Shown here in pieces: positions 35,630-44,686 of a DNA stretch of 64,000 nucleotides. Source of the DNA: Sorangium cellulosum So0157-2 (GTDB lineage: Bacteria > Myxococcota_A > Polyangia > Polyangiales > Polyangiaceae); NCBI RefSeq assembly GCF_000418325.1, contig NC_021658.1, forward strand, positions 5,505,501 through 5,569,500, given 5' to 3'. The position numbers were made by a program, and so were the translations under genes. Position 1 is the first letter of the stretch. Each line of letters begins with the position of its first letter. The notes beneath the pieces were generated by a model that saw only the letters and a program-made list of their open reading frames with translations, ran no database searches and had not been told where the DNA came from.

Positions 35630-36217
35630 TCAGCGCAGGAACAGGAGCGCCAGCACCGCCAGCGCGCCGGCCATGATGCCATTGAACACCCGCTGCCGTC
35701 GCGGATCGGTCAGAAATCGCCGGAGCGCCACGCCGAACAGCGCCCACGCCGAGATGCACGGGAAGATGACGACGAGGCCGACGGCGGACACGAGCAGCGC
35801 GCCGCTCGCCGCGCCCATGCCCGCCGGCATGAACACAGAGGCCAGCGTGACCGCCTTGACCCAGCTCTTCGGGTTGACGGCCTGGAACAGCGCCCCCTGC
35901 GCGAACGACAGCGGCCGCGGCACCTCGGCGCCCTTGAGCGCGGCGCCGCCGGTCAGCCTCCACGCCAGCACGAGCAGGTACAGCGCGCCGGTCACGCGCA
36001 GCACGCCGTGGAGCGCCGGGTAGGCGGTGAACAGCGCGCCCAGGCCGAGGCACGTGACGAAGGTCTGGACCGCGCCGCCCACGCTGATGCCGAGCACGTG
36101 CGGCAGCGTGCCGCGGTAGCCGAAGTTGGCGCCCGAGGCGGTGAGCATCATGTTGTTCGGCCCGGGGGTGCTGGACATCACGAAGCAATAGGTCGCCAGG
36201 GGCACGAGCTCGGTCAT
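35630..36217 (-). CDS. LysE-family amino-acid exporter
   Basis: 195 aa with about six membrane segments. LysE/RhtB family marks are the N-terminal VMSSTPGPNNMMLTASGANF and FQAVNPKSWVKAVTLASVF. Inner-membrane exporter of an amino acid or derivative. ATG 36217 gives the full-length family size. It is followed immediately by the MocR regulator, unlike the more common divergent arrangement of LysE with a regulator. Confidence 0.9.
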   Translation of the reverse strand: MTELVPLATYCFVMSSTPGPNNMMLTASGANFGYRGTLPHVLGISVGGAVQTFVTCLGLGALFTAYPALHGVLRVTGALYLLVLAWRLTGGAALKGAEVPRPLSFAQGALFQAVNPKSWVKAVTLASVFMPAGMGAASGALLVSAVGLVVIFPCISAWALFGVALRRFLTDPRRQRVFNGIMAGALAVLALLFLR

Positions 36218-36363
36218 GGGGGGAAGCTCCGGTCGGGGATGGGCCAGAGCGTAAGGAGGCGGCGCTCGCCGGTGAAGGCACACGGGCCGCGCCGCGCGAA
36301 AGCACTGTGTCAGTCGCGCGACAGGTACAGCGATGGATCCGGGTCGAGCCCGGCGTTGCCCGC

Positions 36364-38271
36364 TCAGTCGCAGCCCCCGACGCTCCACATGCCCGGCGCC
36401 TCCACGTGGAGCGTGACGACCTCGCCCTTGTCGAACCCGAGCGCCTCCTGCGCGCCCGTGGTGCGGTATCCGAGGAAGATCTGCTCGTCCCCGAAGTCCA
36501 CGAGCTGCTTCTGCGCGCGGCCGTGGATCTCGTGCTCCGCCACCGAGGCGGTGATCGCGTTGCAGGCGAAGGGCACGTAGCTCACGTGCGCGAGCATGAT
36601 CGGCCCCGCGGCGTTGAAGCCCGTGATCGAGAGGCCGGTGAACCGCCCGTCCGCGTCGTCGCTGCTCGGATCGGTGAGCGGCGTGAAGGTCCGGCCGCCC
36701 TCCGCGTTGTAGAGGTTGGCGAGGGAGCTCGGCGAGCTCGGGTTGCTCGCCATGAAGGCGACCTTCCCGGCGCTCGCCTTCCTGGCCTCGTCGATCCGGT
36801 AAATCCCCACGCCGCCGGAGACGTCCTCGAAGTCGAACCAGCGCTGCAGGCCTCGGTCGTACCCCTCGTTCTGCCGGTTCTCGACAAGGAAGTACTGGTC
36901 CGGATCCGAGGTCTCGATCTTGTAAATCGTCGGAGCGACGCTCTGCCCGAAGAGCTCCGCGCCGGCCGACTGGACGATGGGAATGTCGTGCGCCGGGGCC
37001 CCGGGCTCGATCACGGTCGGCGCGAGGAAGCCGGCCTTGAGCCGGCTCCAGGCGCCCATCGCCACGGGCACCGAGCCGGCGGGCGCCCCGTCCGTGCTCC
37101 CCCAGCTCCCGCTCGCCATCACGCACCACGCCCCGACCGGCGTCGGGCCCTTGTAGAGATCCGGCAGGCCGACCGCCGCGTGCCCGAGCTCGTGGACGAT
37201 GACGCCCACGGTGGCCGGCATCGTGGTGGGCACGCCGCGGATCTTGTGGACCTGCCGCTCGCCGATCGCGGCGTAGCCGGGGAGGACCTTCCCGTCGAGC
37301 GTGATCGGCGCCTCAAAGGGCTTGGCGTGAGCCCACACGGACGGCGTCTTGCTGCCGTTCGAGGTCTCGTAGCCGGCCACGACGAAGAGCACGTTGAGCT
37401 CGTCGCCGCGGACCTTGCCGTCGGCGTTGACGTCGTACGAGGCGAAGTCGACGAACGGGTTCGCCATCACCAGCGCCTCCTTCAGGTAAGGCTCGAGGAG
37501 CGCGAAGTCCTTCTTGCTGTTCGGGTGCGCGAACGGGAGCTTGATCCGGACGATGCCGTCGTTCGCCGTGCCCTGCGTCTCCCGCGCGCGGGTGAAGGCG
37601 AACTTCCCGCGCGACATGTCGGCGTAATAGTGGTTCACCGAGCCCGGGAGGCTCCCGTACAGGGTCTGCTTCCAGTGCGCGATGTCGGTCTCGAAGTTGC
37701 CGGTGAACGCGCCCGGCAGGGCGATCCCGCCCCCCTGGGTGAACTCCAGCTGGATGGTGAGCAGCGGGCGCCGGATCGCGGCGGTCGCGGTCAGACCCGC
37801 CGCGCGCGGGAGCGCGCCCGCGGCGCGCGGGATCGCCGCCTCCCACAGGGCGTCGAGCTCCTCGGCGTCGATGCGCGGGAGCAACGCCGGATCCACGGCG
37901 CCGCCCTGCGCGCGGAGATCGCGGACCAGCACCCCGGAGGGGACGAGCGCGACGGCGCCGCTCCTTGTCGAGCCGAGCTCGGCGACCTCGTAGTCGCCCG
38001 AGAGGTCGTTGAGCACGACGACGGTGCCGTCCGCCATCCGCAGGTAGTCGAAGTGCTCGTCGCCGATCACCTCGGCGCGGAAGGTCGCGCCGGTCGCGTC
38101 GAGCGCGATGTCGCGCAGCCCAGGCTCGGCGCTCACCGCGGCCGCCGGGCGGCTCACCGAGACCGCGCTCGCCAGCACCGCGAGCCCGACGAGACCGAGC
38201 CTCGCCCCGCCCCGCGCGCCGATGATCCCCTGGTGCTCCACCTTGCCCGCGCCGCTGTACCGAGACGTCAT
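36364..38271 (-). CDS. Secreted M6-family zinc metalloprotease
   Basis: 635 aa from ATG 38271, chosen because GAGGAGG precedes it at good spacing. A signal peptide (LGLVGLAVLASAVSVSRPAA) is followed by a propeptide-like region, then an M6 (InhA-like) peptidase domain with the zinc site GVIVHELGHAAVGLPDLY and the Met-turn-like WCVMASGSWGS. GNFETDIAHWKQTLYGSLPG and SVNHYYADMSRGKFAF are typical M6 segments. The acidic loop SYDVNADGKVRGDEL may bind calcium. Exported and likely predatory or degradative. A sigma-54 promoter and CTGTC sites lie upstream, pointing to control by the neighbouring activator. Confidence 0.9.
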   Translation of the reverse strand: MTSRYSGAGKVEHQGIIGARGGARLGLVGLAVLASAVSVSRPAAAVSAEPGLRDIALDATGATFRAEVIGDEHFDYLRMADGTVVVLNDLSGDYEVAELGSTRSGAVALVPSGVLVRDLRAQGGAVDPALLPRIDAEELDALWEAAIPRAAGALPRAAGLTATAAIRRPLLTIQLEFTQGGGIALPGAFTGNFETDIAHWKQTLYGSLPGSVNHYYADMSRGKFAFTRARETQGTANDGIVRIKLPFAHPNSKKDFALLEPYLKEALVMANPFVDFASYDVNADGKVRGDELNVLFVVAGYETSNGSKTPSVWAHAKPFEAPITLDGKVLPGYAAIGERQVHKIRGVPTTMPATVGVIVHELGHAAVGLPDLYKGPTPVGAWCVMASGSWGSTDGAPAGSVPVAMGAWSRLKAGFLAPTVIEPGAPAHDIPIVQSAGAELFGQSVAPTIYKIETSDPDQYFLVENRQNEGYDRGLQRWFDFEDVSGGVGIYRIDEARKASAGKVAFMASNPSSPSSLANLYNAEGGRTFTPLTDPSSDDADGRFTGLSITGFNAAGPIMLAHVSYVPFACNAITASVAEHEIHGRAQKQLVDFGDEQIFLGYRTTGAQEALGFDKGEVVTLHVEAPGMWSVGGCD

Positions 38272-38320
38272 GTCCGCATCCTCCTCAATCCGCGTTTCGC
38301 CGCGTTCGAGGAGGGCGCAT

Positions 38321-38336
38321 CGCAACCGACGTGCCG
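38321..38336 (-). promoter_or_regulatory. Sigma-54 (-24/-12) promoter of the M6 protease
   Basis: The minus strand reads CGGCACG-TCGG-TTGCG. The GG and GC doublets are 10 bp apart, as required, and 10 of the 12 consensus positions of TGGCACG-N4-TTGCW match (first and last differ). It lies 50-65 bp upstream of the protease ATG. Confidence 0.75.
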
Positions 38337-38434
38337 CGCCGACGGGCGGCGAGGATCGCCGCGTTTTCAGGCAGATCCGCGCGGCTCGGGCGAGCGCCGC
38401 GCCTCACGCCGGAACGCCGCTGGAACGCCGCCGG

Positions 38435-38482
38435 GACAGCTGTCACGCGCGCGCGACGGCGGCTGTCGCGGCGGCATGACAG
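38435..38482. promoter_or_regulatory. Candidate activator-binding sites (CTGTC/GACAG)
   Basis: GACAG-CTGTC abut at 38435-38444. CTGTC (38463-38467) and GACAG (38478-38482) are separated by 10 bp. The same CTGTC-N10-GACAG pair occurs at 44494-44513 before the other sigma-54 promoter. The distance to the protease promoter is about 100-160 bp, normal for enhancer sites. Confidence 0.65.
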
Positions 38483-38577
38483 CGGTCCTCCCGGCGCGCC
38501 GGCGTGGCCCCGCGGGCGCCGGCGCGGCCCCGCGGGCGCGCTGGTTCCTGATTGACGCGGCCCCCCTCGAGGGCACC

Positions 38578-39990
38578 ATGGCGATCATGGGCGACGATCC
38601 CGGCGCGACCTGCACGCTCACGAGCTTCGATCAGGGGCGCTCCCTCCGCCTCCCGGCGCTCTCCGTGACGGTCGCCCTCCCGGACCGGCGCACGCTCGCC
38701 GCGCCGCTCGATCTGCGCCCCATCGTCGTGGGGGCGGGCGCCGACTGCGATCTGGTGCTCTCCGATCCGCGCGCCTCGCGCAGGCACTGCGAGATCCGGT
38801 TGACCGAGCAGGGCGTGCTCCTGCGCGACCTGGGCAGCAAGAACGGCACGCTGATCCGCGACGTCCGCATCCGCGAGGCCTTCCTCCCGCCCGGCGTCCC
38901 CGCCACGGTCGGCGGCTCCGAGGTCGTCGTCGGCCCCGCGGGCCCCGCGGCGGTCCTGCCGCTGTCGGCCGCGGACGCGTTCGGCGAGGCCGCGGGGCGG
39001 AGCCTCCCGATGCGCGCCCTGTTCGCCCGGCTGGAGCGCGCGGCCCCGACCGACGAGACGCTGCTCCTGCTCGGCGAGTCGGGCACCGGCAAGGAGGTGC
39101 TGGCGCGGGCGATCCACGCGCGGAGCCGCCGCAAGGACGGCCCCTTCGTGGTCGTGGACTGCGGCGCCATCGCCCCGAACCTGGTGGAGAGCGAGCTCTT
39201 CGGCCACGCCCGGGGCGCGTTCACGGGAGCCGCGGCGGCGCGGCCGGGCCTGCTGGAGCAGGCGAGCGGGGGCACGCTCTTCATCGACGAGATCGGCGAG
39301 CTCCCGCTCGACCTCCAGCCGAAGCTGCTCCGCGCCATCGAGGGGCGGCAGATCCGGCGCCTCGGGTCGAACGAGTGGGTCCCCTTCGACACGCGGATCG
39401 TGGCGGCCACCCACCGGAACCTGCGCGCGAAGGCGCAGGACGGCTCGTTCCGGGCCGATCTCTACTTCCGGCTCTCGGTGGTGGAGGTCCACGTGCCCGC
39501 GCTCCGGGAGCGCAAGGACGACATCCCGCTCCTCGTCGAGCGCTTCCTCGTCGCGCGGGACCCGCCGCGCGCGCTCGCGGACCTGCCGCCGGGCGCGCTC
39601 GCGCTGCTCGAAGCCTACGACTGGCCGGGGAACGTGCGCGAGCTCCGGAACACCGTGGCGCGGCTCGTCCTCTTCCCCGAGCTGCTGCACGAGATCGTCG
39701 GCGCCGCGCCGCCGGCGCACCCGGGGCTCGATCCATCGGGCGCGGCGCCCTCCGGCGCGGCTTCCTCCGGCGGGGCGCCTCCGGGGCCCGGGGACGCCCG
39801 CCTCCGCAGGCTCCTCGAGCTGCCGCTGCCCGAGGCGCGGGAGGTCGTGCTGGAGGAGCTGGAGCGCGCCTACGTCACCGAGAAGCTCCGCCAGCACGGG
39901 GGCAACATCTCGCACGCGGCCGACGCGATGGGCGTCTCCCGCCAGCTCGTCCACCGGCTGATCCAGCGCCACGGCCTCCGCGCCCGATGA
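38578..39990 (+). CDS. FHA-domain sigma-54-dependent activator
   Basis: 470 aa from ATG 38578; ATG 38587 is possible. FHA domain near residues 45-105 (SDPRASRRHCEIRL, LGSKNGTLIRDVRI), a phosphothreonine-binding sensor. AAA+ domain: Walker A GESGTGKE at 166-173, the sigma-54-contacting GAFTGA at 213-218, Walker B GGTLFIDEIGEL near 231-242. The C-terminal Fis-type HTH is GGNISHAADAMGVSRQLVHR. All parts are intact, so it should activate sigma-54 promoters. The stop overlaps the start of a Ser/Thr kinase gene (ATGA); the kinase is the obvious partner. Good -24/-12 promoters lie in front of two nearby secreted-protein genes. Confidence 0.95.
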   Translation: MAIMGDDPGATCTLTSFDQGRSLRLPALSVTVALPDRRTLAAPLDLRPIVVGAGADCDLVLSDPRASRRHCEIRLTEQGVLLRDLGSKNGTLIRDVRIREAFLPPGVPATVGGSEVVVGPAGPAAVLPLSAADAFGEAAGRSLPMRALFARLERAAPTDETLLLLGESGTGKEVLARAIHARSRRKDGPFVVVDCGAIAPNLVESELFGHARGAFTGAAAARPGLLEQASGGTLFIDEIGELPLDLQPKLLRAIEGRQIRRLGSNEWVPFDTRIVAATHRNLRAKAQDGSFRADLYFRLSVVEVHVPALRERKDDIPLLVERFLVARDPPRALADLPPGALALLEAYDWPGNVRELRNTVARLVLFPELLHEIVGAAPPAHPGLDPSGAAPSGAASSGGAPPGPGDARLRRLLELPLPEAREVVLEELERAYVTEKLRQHGGNISHAADAMGVSRQLVHRLIQRHGLRAR

Positions 39991-42900
39991 TCCGCCCCCC
40001 GGACGCCGACGAGCCCCGCACCGCGGCCCCGCCGTGGCCGCGGCGCGGGCGCGACGACGCGACCCTCACCGGCCCGGCCCCGCCCGCCGCGCCCGACGGC
40101 GCGCCCGGCGCGCCCGAGGCCGCGCCCGCGGCGCCCGAGCCCACCCCCGACCTCGGCCTCGGCGAGGAGAGCCGCCGCCCGAGCGCCGCGCCGGACGCGC
40201 CCTCGCCGATCCCGCCCTCGCTCCACGCCCGCTTCGAGGACTTCCACCTCCTCGGCCGGGGCGGCATGGGCGTCGTCTACCGGGCCCGGGATCTCCGGCT
40301 CGGCCGGCCCGTGGCCATCAAGCTCCTCGCCGCGGGCGCGCAGGTCGACGGGAGCTTCCTGCGCGAGGCGCGCTCCCAGGCGCGCCTCCGCCACGAGAAC
40401 GTCTGCGAGGTCCACGAGGCCGGCGTCGCCGATCACGTGCCCTTCCTCGTGATGCGCTACATCGACGGCCCGTCGCTCCAGCAGGCGCGCGGCGGCCTGA
40501 CCCTCGAGGAGAAGGTGCGCGCCGTCCGCGCCGTCGCCGCGGCGCTCCACGAGGCGCACCGGCTCGGCCTCGTGCACCGCGACGTGAAGCCGAGCAACGT
40601 CATGCTCGAGCGCGGCGAGGACGGGGCCTACCGCCCGTACCTCATGGACTTCGGCATCGCGCGCGAGGCCGGGGAGAGCGGGCCCACGCTCACCGGCGTC
40701 CTCCTCGGGACCCCCGCGTACATGGCGCCCGAGCAGGCGGCGGGCCGGGTGCGCGCCCTCGACCGGCGGACCGACGTCTACGGCCTCGGCGCGACCCTCT
40801 ACGCGCTGCTCGCCGGCCGGCCGCCGTTCGTGGGGGGCGCGGTGATGGACGTGCTCCGCCAGGTGCTCGAGGACGACGCGCCGCCGCTCCGGACCCTGGA
40901 CCGCGACGTCCCTCGGGATCTCGAGGCGGTGGTGATGCGCTGCCTCGAGAAGGAGCCCGGCGCCCGCTACGAGTCGGCGCGGGCGCTCGGGGAGGACCTG
41001 CAGCGCTTCCTGGACGGCGATCCCGTGCTCGCGCGCCGCGCGTCCCTCGGCCGCCGCCTCGCCCGGCAGGCGCGGCGGCACCGGGCGGCGGTCGCGGTCG
41101 CGGCCGCGCTGGTCGTCGCGGCGCTGGTCGTCGCCGGCGTCTTCGTCCGGGGCCGCCGCGCCGCCGCGGAGCAGGCCACGCTCGGGCGCGAGCTCGGCGA
41201 GACCGTGAAGGAGATGGAGCTCTTCCTCCGCGGCGCGCACGGGATGCCGCTCCACGACGTCGAGCGCGAGCGCGACGTGGTCCGCGCCCGGCTCAGGGCG
41301 GTGGAGGCCCGCATGGCGCAGGCGGGCGAGGCCGGCCGCGGGCCCGGGGAGTACGCGCTCGGCCGCGGCCTGCTCGCGCTCCAGGAGCCGGCCGCCGCCC
41401 TCGAGCACCTCCGCGCGGCCGAGCGGGCCGGCTACCGGTCGCCGGGGCTCGACTACGCCGCCGGGGCGGCGCTCTCCGAACTCTACCGCCGCGGCCTGGA
41501 GGAGACCCGCCGCATCCGCAACCCGGCGCAGCGCGAGGCGCGGATCGCGGCGCTCGAGGCCGAGCTCAAGGCGCCGGCCGTCGCGCACCTCCGCGCGGCG
41601 CTCGGCGGCGCCGTCGCGGCCCTCGAGGCGCCCGCGTACGCCGAGGGGCTGCTCGCGCTCGCCGAGGGGCGGCACGAGGCGGCGCTGGAGAAGGCCCGGG
41701 AGGCGTTCGCCGGGGCGCCGTGGCTCCACGAGGCGAAGAAGCTGGAGGGCGACGTGCTCTTCGCGATGGGGAGCCGCCACCGCCACGACGCCGCCACCTT
41801 CGATTTCGAGAAGATGAAGGGCCCGTTCGACCGCGCCGCCGAGGCGTACCGGATCGCCGCGGATCACGGCCGCTCCGACCCCTCGGTCCACGCCGCCGAG
41901 TGCGAGCTCTGGGCTCAGACGATGCGCTCCGCCGGCATGCACGGCGACTCGATGCGCCCGAGCTTCGACCGGGCGCGGGAGGCGTGCGGGCGCGCGATCG
42001 CCGCGAGCTCCCGCAGCCCCGAGGCGTACGTGGCGCTGGCCCGGGTCCACAGCGCCTTCGCGTGGTGGATCGCGGTCGGGACGCAGCTCCGCGAGGACGC
42101 GGAGCCGGCGCTCGGCGAGGCGAGCGCGCGCGCCGAGGAGGCGCTCCGGCGGAGCCCGGACGACGCCATGGCGCGGTACGTGGTCGCCAGCGTGTCCCGG
42201 GCGCGGGCGTACCGCGCGAACCTCACCGCCCGCGAGCAGGGCGAGGCCCTCGAGCGCGCCGTCCAGGGCTACGAGGCCGCGCTCGAGCGCGAGCCCGACT
42301 TCGCCTGGGCGCTCAACGAGCTCTGCGCCGTCCTCGCCGAGCGCGGCCGCTACCTGTCCCTGCGCGGTCGGGATCCGGGGAGCTCCTTCGAGCGCGCCAG
42401 GGTCCGCTGCGACGACGCCCTCGCGCTCGATCCGGGCTTCGGCCATGCGCGCACCTCGCGGCTGATCCTCGGCGTCCACGAGGTGGAGCACCTCGTCCGC
42501 GCGGGCCGCTCGCCCGACGAGGCGGTCCAGCGGGCGCGCGGGGTCATCGACGGGATCCAGCGAGCGGACCCGTCCTGGAAGTGGGCCCCGTACTGGGGGA
42601 TCTGGCTGGACCACGCGCTCGCGCTGCACGCGCTCGACGCCGGCGCCGACCCCGGCCCGGCGCTCGCGCGCATCGAGGCGGGCGCGCGGGAGATGGCGCC
42701 GGGCGCGGTCGCGTTCCCGGCGTCGCTCCGGGCGATGCTGGCGATCCTCGAGGCGCGCGTCCGGGCGGCGCGCGGCGAGGATCCGGAGCCCTCGATCCGG
42801 GTCGCGCGCGAGGCGCTCGATCGCACCATCGCCGAGGCGCCCTGGGACGTGTGGGAGCGGGTGAAGCGCGCCGAGGCGGAGCTCGTCGGCTTCCAGTGGA

Positions 42901-43334
42901 GCGCGGCGCGCGGTCGCCCGGACGCGGCCCGGCTCGACGCGGCGCTGGCGCCGCTCGGCCCCGTGCTCGACGAGCCCCGCGCCGACCCGCGGCTCTACGC
43001 GCTGCTGGCCGAGATCTACGAGGCCCGCGCCGCCGTCCGGGCGGACCGCCGGGAGGACGCCGCCGCCGACCTCGCCGAGGGGCTGCGGCACGCGGAGGCG
43101 GCGCTCGGGATGAACCCGCGGTCCGACCGGGCGCTCGTGGCCCAGGGCAAGCTCTGGCTGCTGCGCGCCGCGGCGGCGCCCGACCCGGCGGCCCGGAGGG
43201 AGGCCGCCCGGCGCGGGGCCGCGGCCCTCGAGGCGGCGATCGAGGCGAACCCGCTGCGCGCCCGGACCGTGGGCGCGCGCCTCGCCGAGGCGCGGCGGCT
43301 CGCGGGGGAGGCGCCCGCCGCGGCCGCGCCCTGA
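39987..43334 (+). CDS. Transmembrane Ser/Thr protein kinase with large TPR-like sensor part
   Basis: 1115 aa. A Pro/Ala-rich N terminus precedes the kinase domain: glycine loop GRGGMGVVYRA near residue 90, catalytic HRDVKPSNV near 197, DFG in LMDFGIAREA and APEQ in AYMAPEQAAG, all intact. One membrane segment (AVAVAAALVVAALVVAGVFV) lies near 368-388. The following ~700 residues are helical repeats of the TPR/Sel1 kind (ALEHLRAAERAGY, AYRIAADHGRSDPSVHAAE), outside the membrane if the kinase is inside. Coupled to the FHA sigma-54 activator by a 4-bp overlap, it is the probable source of the phosphothreonine that the FHA domain reads (inference). Confidence 0.93.
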   Translation: MIRPPDADEPRTAAPPWPRRGRDDATLTGPAPPAAPDGAPGAPEAAPAAPEPTPDLGLGEESRRPSAAPDAPSPIPPSLHARFEDFHLLGRGGMGVVYRARDLRLGRPVAIKLLAAGAQVDGSFLREARSQARLRHENVCEVHEAGVADHVPFLVMRYIDGPSLQQARGGLTLEEKVRAVRAVAAALHEAHRLGLVHRDVKPSNVMLERGEDGAYRPYLMDFGIAREAGESGPTLTGVLLGTPAYMAPEQAAGRVRALDRRTDVYGLGATLYALLAGRPPFVGGAVMDVLRQVLEDDAPPLRTLDRDVPRDLEAVVMRCLEKEPGARYESARALGEDLQRFLDGDPVLARRASLGRRLARQARRHRAAVAVAAALVVAALVVAGVFVRGRRAAAEQATLGRELGETVKEMELFLRGAHGMPLHDVERERDVVRARLRAVEARMAQAGEAGRGPGEYALGRGLLALQEPAAALEHLRAAERAGYRSPGLDYAAGAALSELYRRGLEETRRIRNPAQREARIAALEAELKAPAVAHLRAALGGAVAALEAPAYAEGLLALAEGRHEAALEKAREAFAGAPWLHEAKKLEGDVLFAMGSRHRHDAATFDFEKMKGPFDRAAEAYRIAADHGRSDPSVHAAECELWAQTMRSAGMHGDSMRPSFDRAREACGRAIAASSRSPEAYVALARVHSAFAWWIAVGTQLREDAEPALGEASARAEEALRRSPDDAMARYVVASVSRARAYRANLTAREQGEALERAVQGYEAALEREPDFAWALNELCAVLAERGRYLSLRGRDPGSSFERARVRCDDALALDPGFGHARTSRLILGVHEVEHLVRAGRSPDEAVQRARGVIDGIQRADPSWKWAPYWGIWLDHALALHALDAGADPGPALARIEAGAREMAPGAVAFPASLRAMLAILEARVRAARGEDPEPSIRVAREALDRTIAEAPWDVWERVKRAEAELVGFQWSAARGRPDAARLDAALAPLGPVLDEPRADPRLYALLAEIYEARAAVRADRREDAAADLAEGLRHAEAALGMNPRSDRALVAQGKLWLLRAAAAPDPAARREAARRGAAALEAAIEANPLRARTVGARLAEARRLAGEAPAAAAP

Positions 43335-43351
43335 GCGCGCCCGCGGGTCGT

Positions 43352-43376
43352 GGGGCTCACCGCGGCGCGGAGCCCC
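43352..43376. terminator. Hairpin between convergent genes
   Basis: GGGGCTC (43352-43358) pairs with GAGCCCC (43370-43376) across an 11-nt loop, between the kinase stop and the lipoprotein stop. There is no T run, so termination strength is uncertain. Confidence 0.35.
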
Positions 43377-43391
43377 GGAGGGCCCCGGCGC

Positions 43392-44282
43392 TCACGTGGG
43401 CGGGTCGCACCAGTCCTGCTCGTAGTCCAGCAGCTTCGTCATCGTGCACGGCTTGCCGTGGCATTCGTAGAGACCTTGCCCCGGCGGGCCCACCTCCTGG
43501 CACTGGGGGCTCTTTTCCAGGATCCCGCCGAAGGTGAGGCCGCAGTCGTCCGGCACGTCGCAGACCCGCTGGCTCAGCGCGTCCTTGGCGTCGACCCCGC
43601 ACCCATGAACGAACCTGCTCGTCGGGTAGACGGTGACGAAGACGTCGACGAGCGCGCTGGGGTTGGGGGGAGTGCTGGGGTTGGGGGGAGTGCCGGGGGT
43701 AGGGGGAGCGCCGGAGATGGGGCGGGTGTGCGCGCACCAGACGGCCTCGCCATGAATGTACTCGGGGTAGGTGATCCCGTCGTTTGCGCCGCCCACGTTC
43801 GGCCCCGTGATCAGGATATCCACCCCCTCGGTCATGTCGTTGACGAACGCGACCACGCACTCGAGCACGTTCTCGATCATGGCCTCCTCGAGCCCGTCGG
43901 CCTCCCATTTCGACGCGCCGCGCACCATTCCCTCGAGCACCGTCTCCTTGTACTCCACCCCCCCGAGGGTGCACTCCCTGACGTGCTTGAAGATCTCCAG
44001 ACCGCCCGGGTCCGCGAGGATCCCGGAGTCGACGATCGCCTGGCTGTACCCGGCGGTCTCCTGGTCCAGCATCGGCTTCGACAGGATCGTGGCGACAGTA
44101 CCTTTCCAGGTGTGCCACGCGGCCTTCGGGACGCCGTTCTCGCCGGGCATGCCCGGGCTGTCGATCATCGCTTCGAGCCCGGGCGCGTCCACCTCGATCT
44201 CGGCCTCGAGCGACGGCGCGCACGCCGCCGAGAGGAGGCCAACCCACATCACCATTCCTAGCTTACAGCTGGAGCGTTTCAT
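43392..44282 (-). CDS. Cysteine-rich lipoprotein under a sigma-54 promoter
   Basis: 296 aa from ATG 44282 with GAGGAG upstream. The signal ends in the lipobox GLLSAAC. The mature part is unrecognised. About 125 residues down come paired cysteines (VRECTLGG, VLECVVAF, AVWCAHTR), a Pro/Asn linker TPPNPSTPPNPS encoded by a near-perfect 21-bp duplication, and a Cys-rich C terminus (GCGVD, RVCDV, DDCGL, QWCDPP-like). Disulfides and an outer-surface location are likely. A strong -24/-12 promoter and the CTGTC sites shared with the M6 protease suggest common regulation. Confidence 0.8.
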   Translation of the reverse strand: MKRSSCKLGMVMWVGLLSAACAPSLEAEIEVDAPGLEAMIDSPGMPGENGVPKAAWHTWKGTVATILSKPMLDQETAGYSQAIVDSGILADPGGLEIFKHVRECTLGGVEYKETVLEGMVRGASKWEADGLEEAMIENVLECVVAFVNDMTEGVDILITGPNVGGANDGITYPEYIHGEAVWCAHTRPISGAPPTPGTPPNPSTPPNPSALVDVFVTVYPTSRFVHGCGVDAKDALSQRVCDVPDDCGLTFGGILEKSPQCQEVGPPGQGLYECHGKPCTMTKLLDYEQDWCDPPT

Positions 44283-44384
44283 CGCGATCTCCTCAACCAA
44301 GAGAGTTTCGAGCTTCGTTCCGGCGCGCGTGCCGGTCAAGGAGGCAAGCGGCGGTGCTCGTCGTCCGTCGCGTCCGAGGACAGG

Positions 44385-44400
44385 AGCATGCGTCGTGCCA
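44385..44400 (-). promoter_or_regulatory. Sigma-54 (-24/-12) promoter of the lipoprotein gene
   Basis: The minus strand reads TGGCACGACGCATGCT: TGGCACG, four bases, then ATGCT (consensus TTGCW). 11 of 12 consensus positions match and the GG-N10-GC spacing is exact. It lies about 100 bp upstream of the lipoprotein start. Confidence 0.85.
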
Positions 44401-44466
44401 CGGCTGCGAGCGGCGCGCGAGCCGCCGATTTCCTCGCCCTCTCCCGTCGTGGTGGAACGGCGGCGT

Positions 44467-44513
44467 GACAGTGGACCGCCGCGCGGACAGCCGCTGTCAC
44501 GCGGCGGTGACAG
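44467..44513. promoter_or_regulatory. Candidate activator-binding sites (CTGTC/GACAG)
   Basis: GACAG at 44467-44471; GACAG-CCG-CTGTC at 44486-44498; CTGTC-N10-GACAG at 44494-44513. The N10 pair repeats the layout at 38463-38482, and the spacer is similarly GCGGCGG-rich. The sites lie about 70-130 bp upstream of the -24/-12 promoter. Confidence 0.65.
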
Positions 44514-44686
44514 GAGCCCATCGGAGCTGCTGGCGCGAGCGGTCGGCGGCGTACGCGCTGGCGAGGCGGGGCCGATCGGCGGGGCGCGGGCGGCGCGAGC
44601 GGGGCGCGGGCGATGCGAGCAGGGCGCTGCGCGCCGGCGTGCACGAGGGCGCGCGGGACGTGATCGCGCCGGCTATACTCGGCGCC

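Larger units (their letters stand above)
38272..38577. other. Divergent regulatory region of the protease and sigma-54 activator
   Basis: 306 bp with the -24/-12 promoter at 38321-38336, CTGTC/GACAG sites at 38435-38482, and the 5' region of the activator gene. No good promoter was found for the activator itself. Confidence 0.6.

Noticed and set aside
38510..38577. Sigma-54 promoter for the activator gene itself
   Set aside because: TGGCCCC-type matches lack the TTGC part; too weak in GC-rich DNA.
44354..44686. Longer 160-aa form of the small frame before the ATPase
   Set aside because: The upstream part crosses the sigma-54 promoter and CTGTC sites and is not protein-like; only the part from 44687 is kept, with low confidence.
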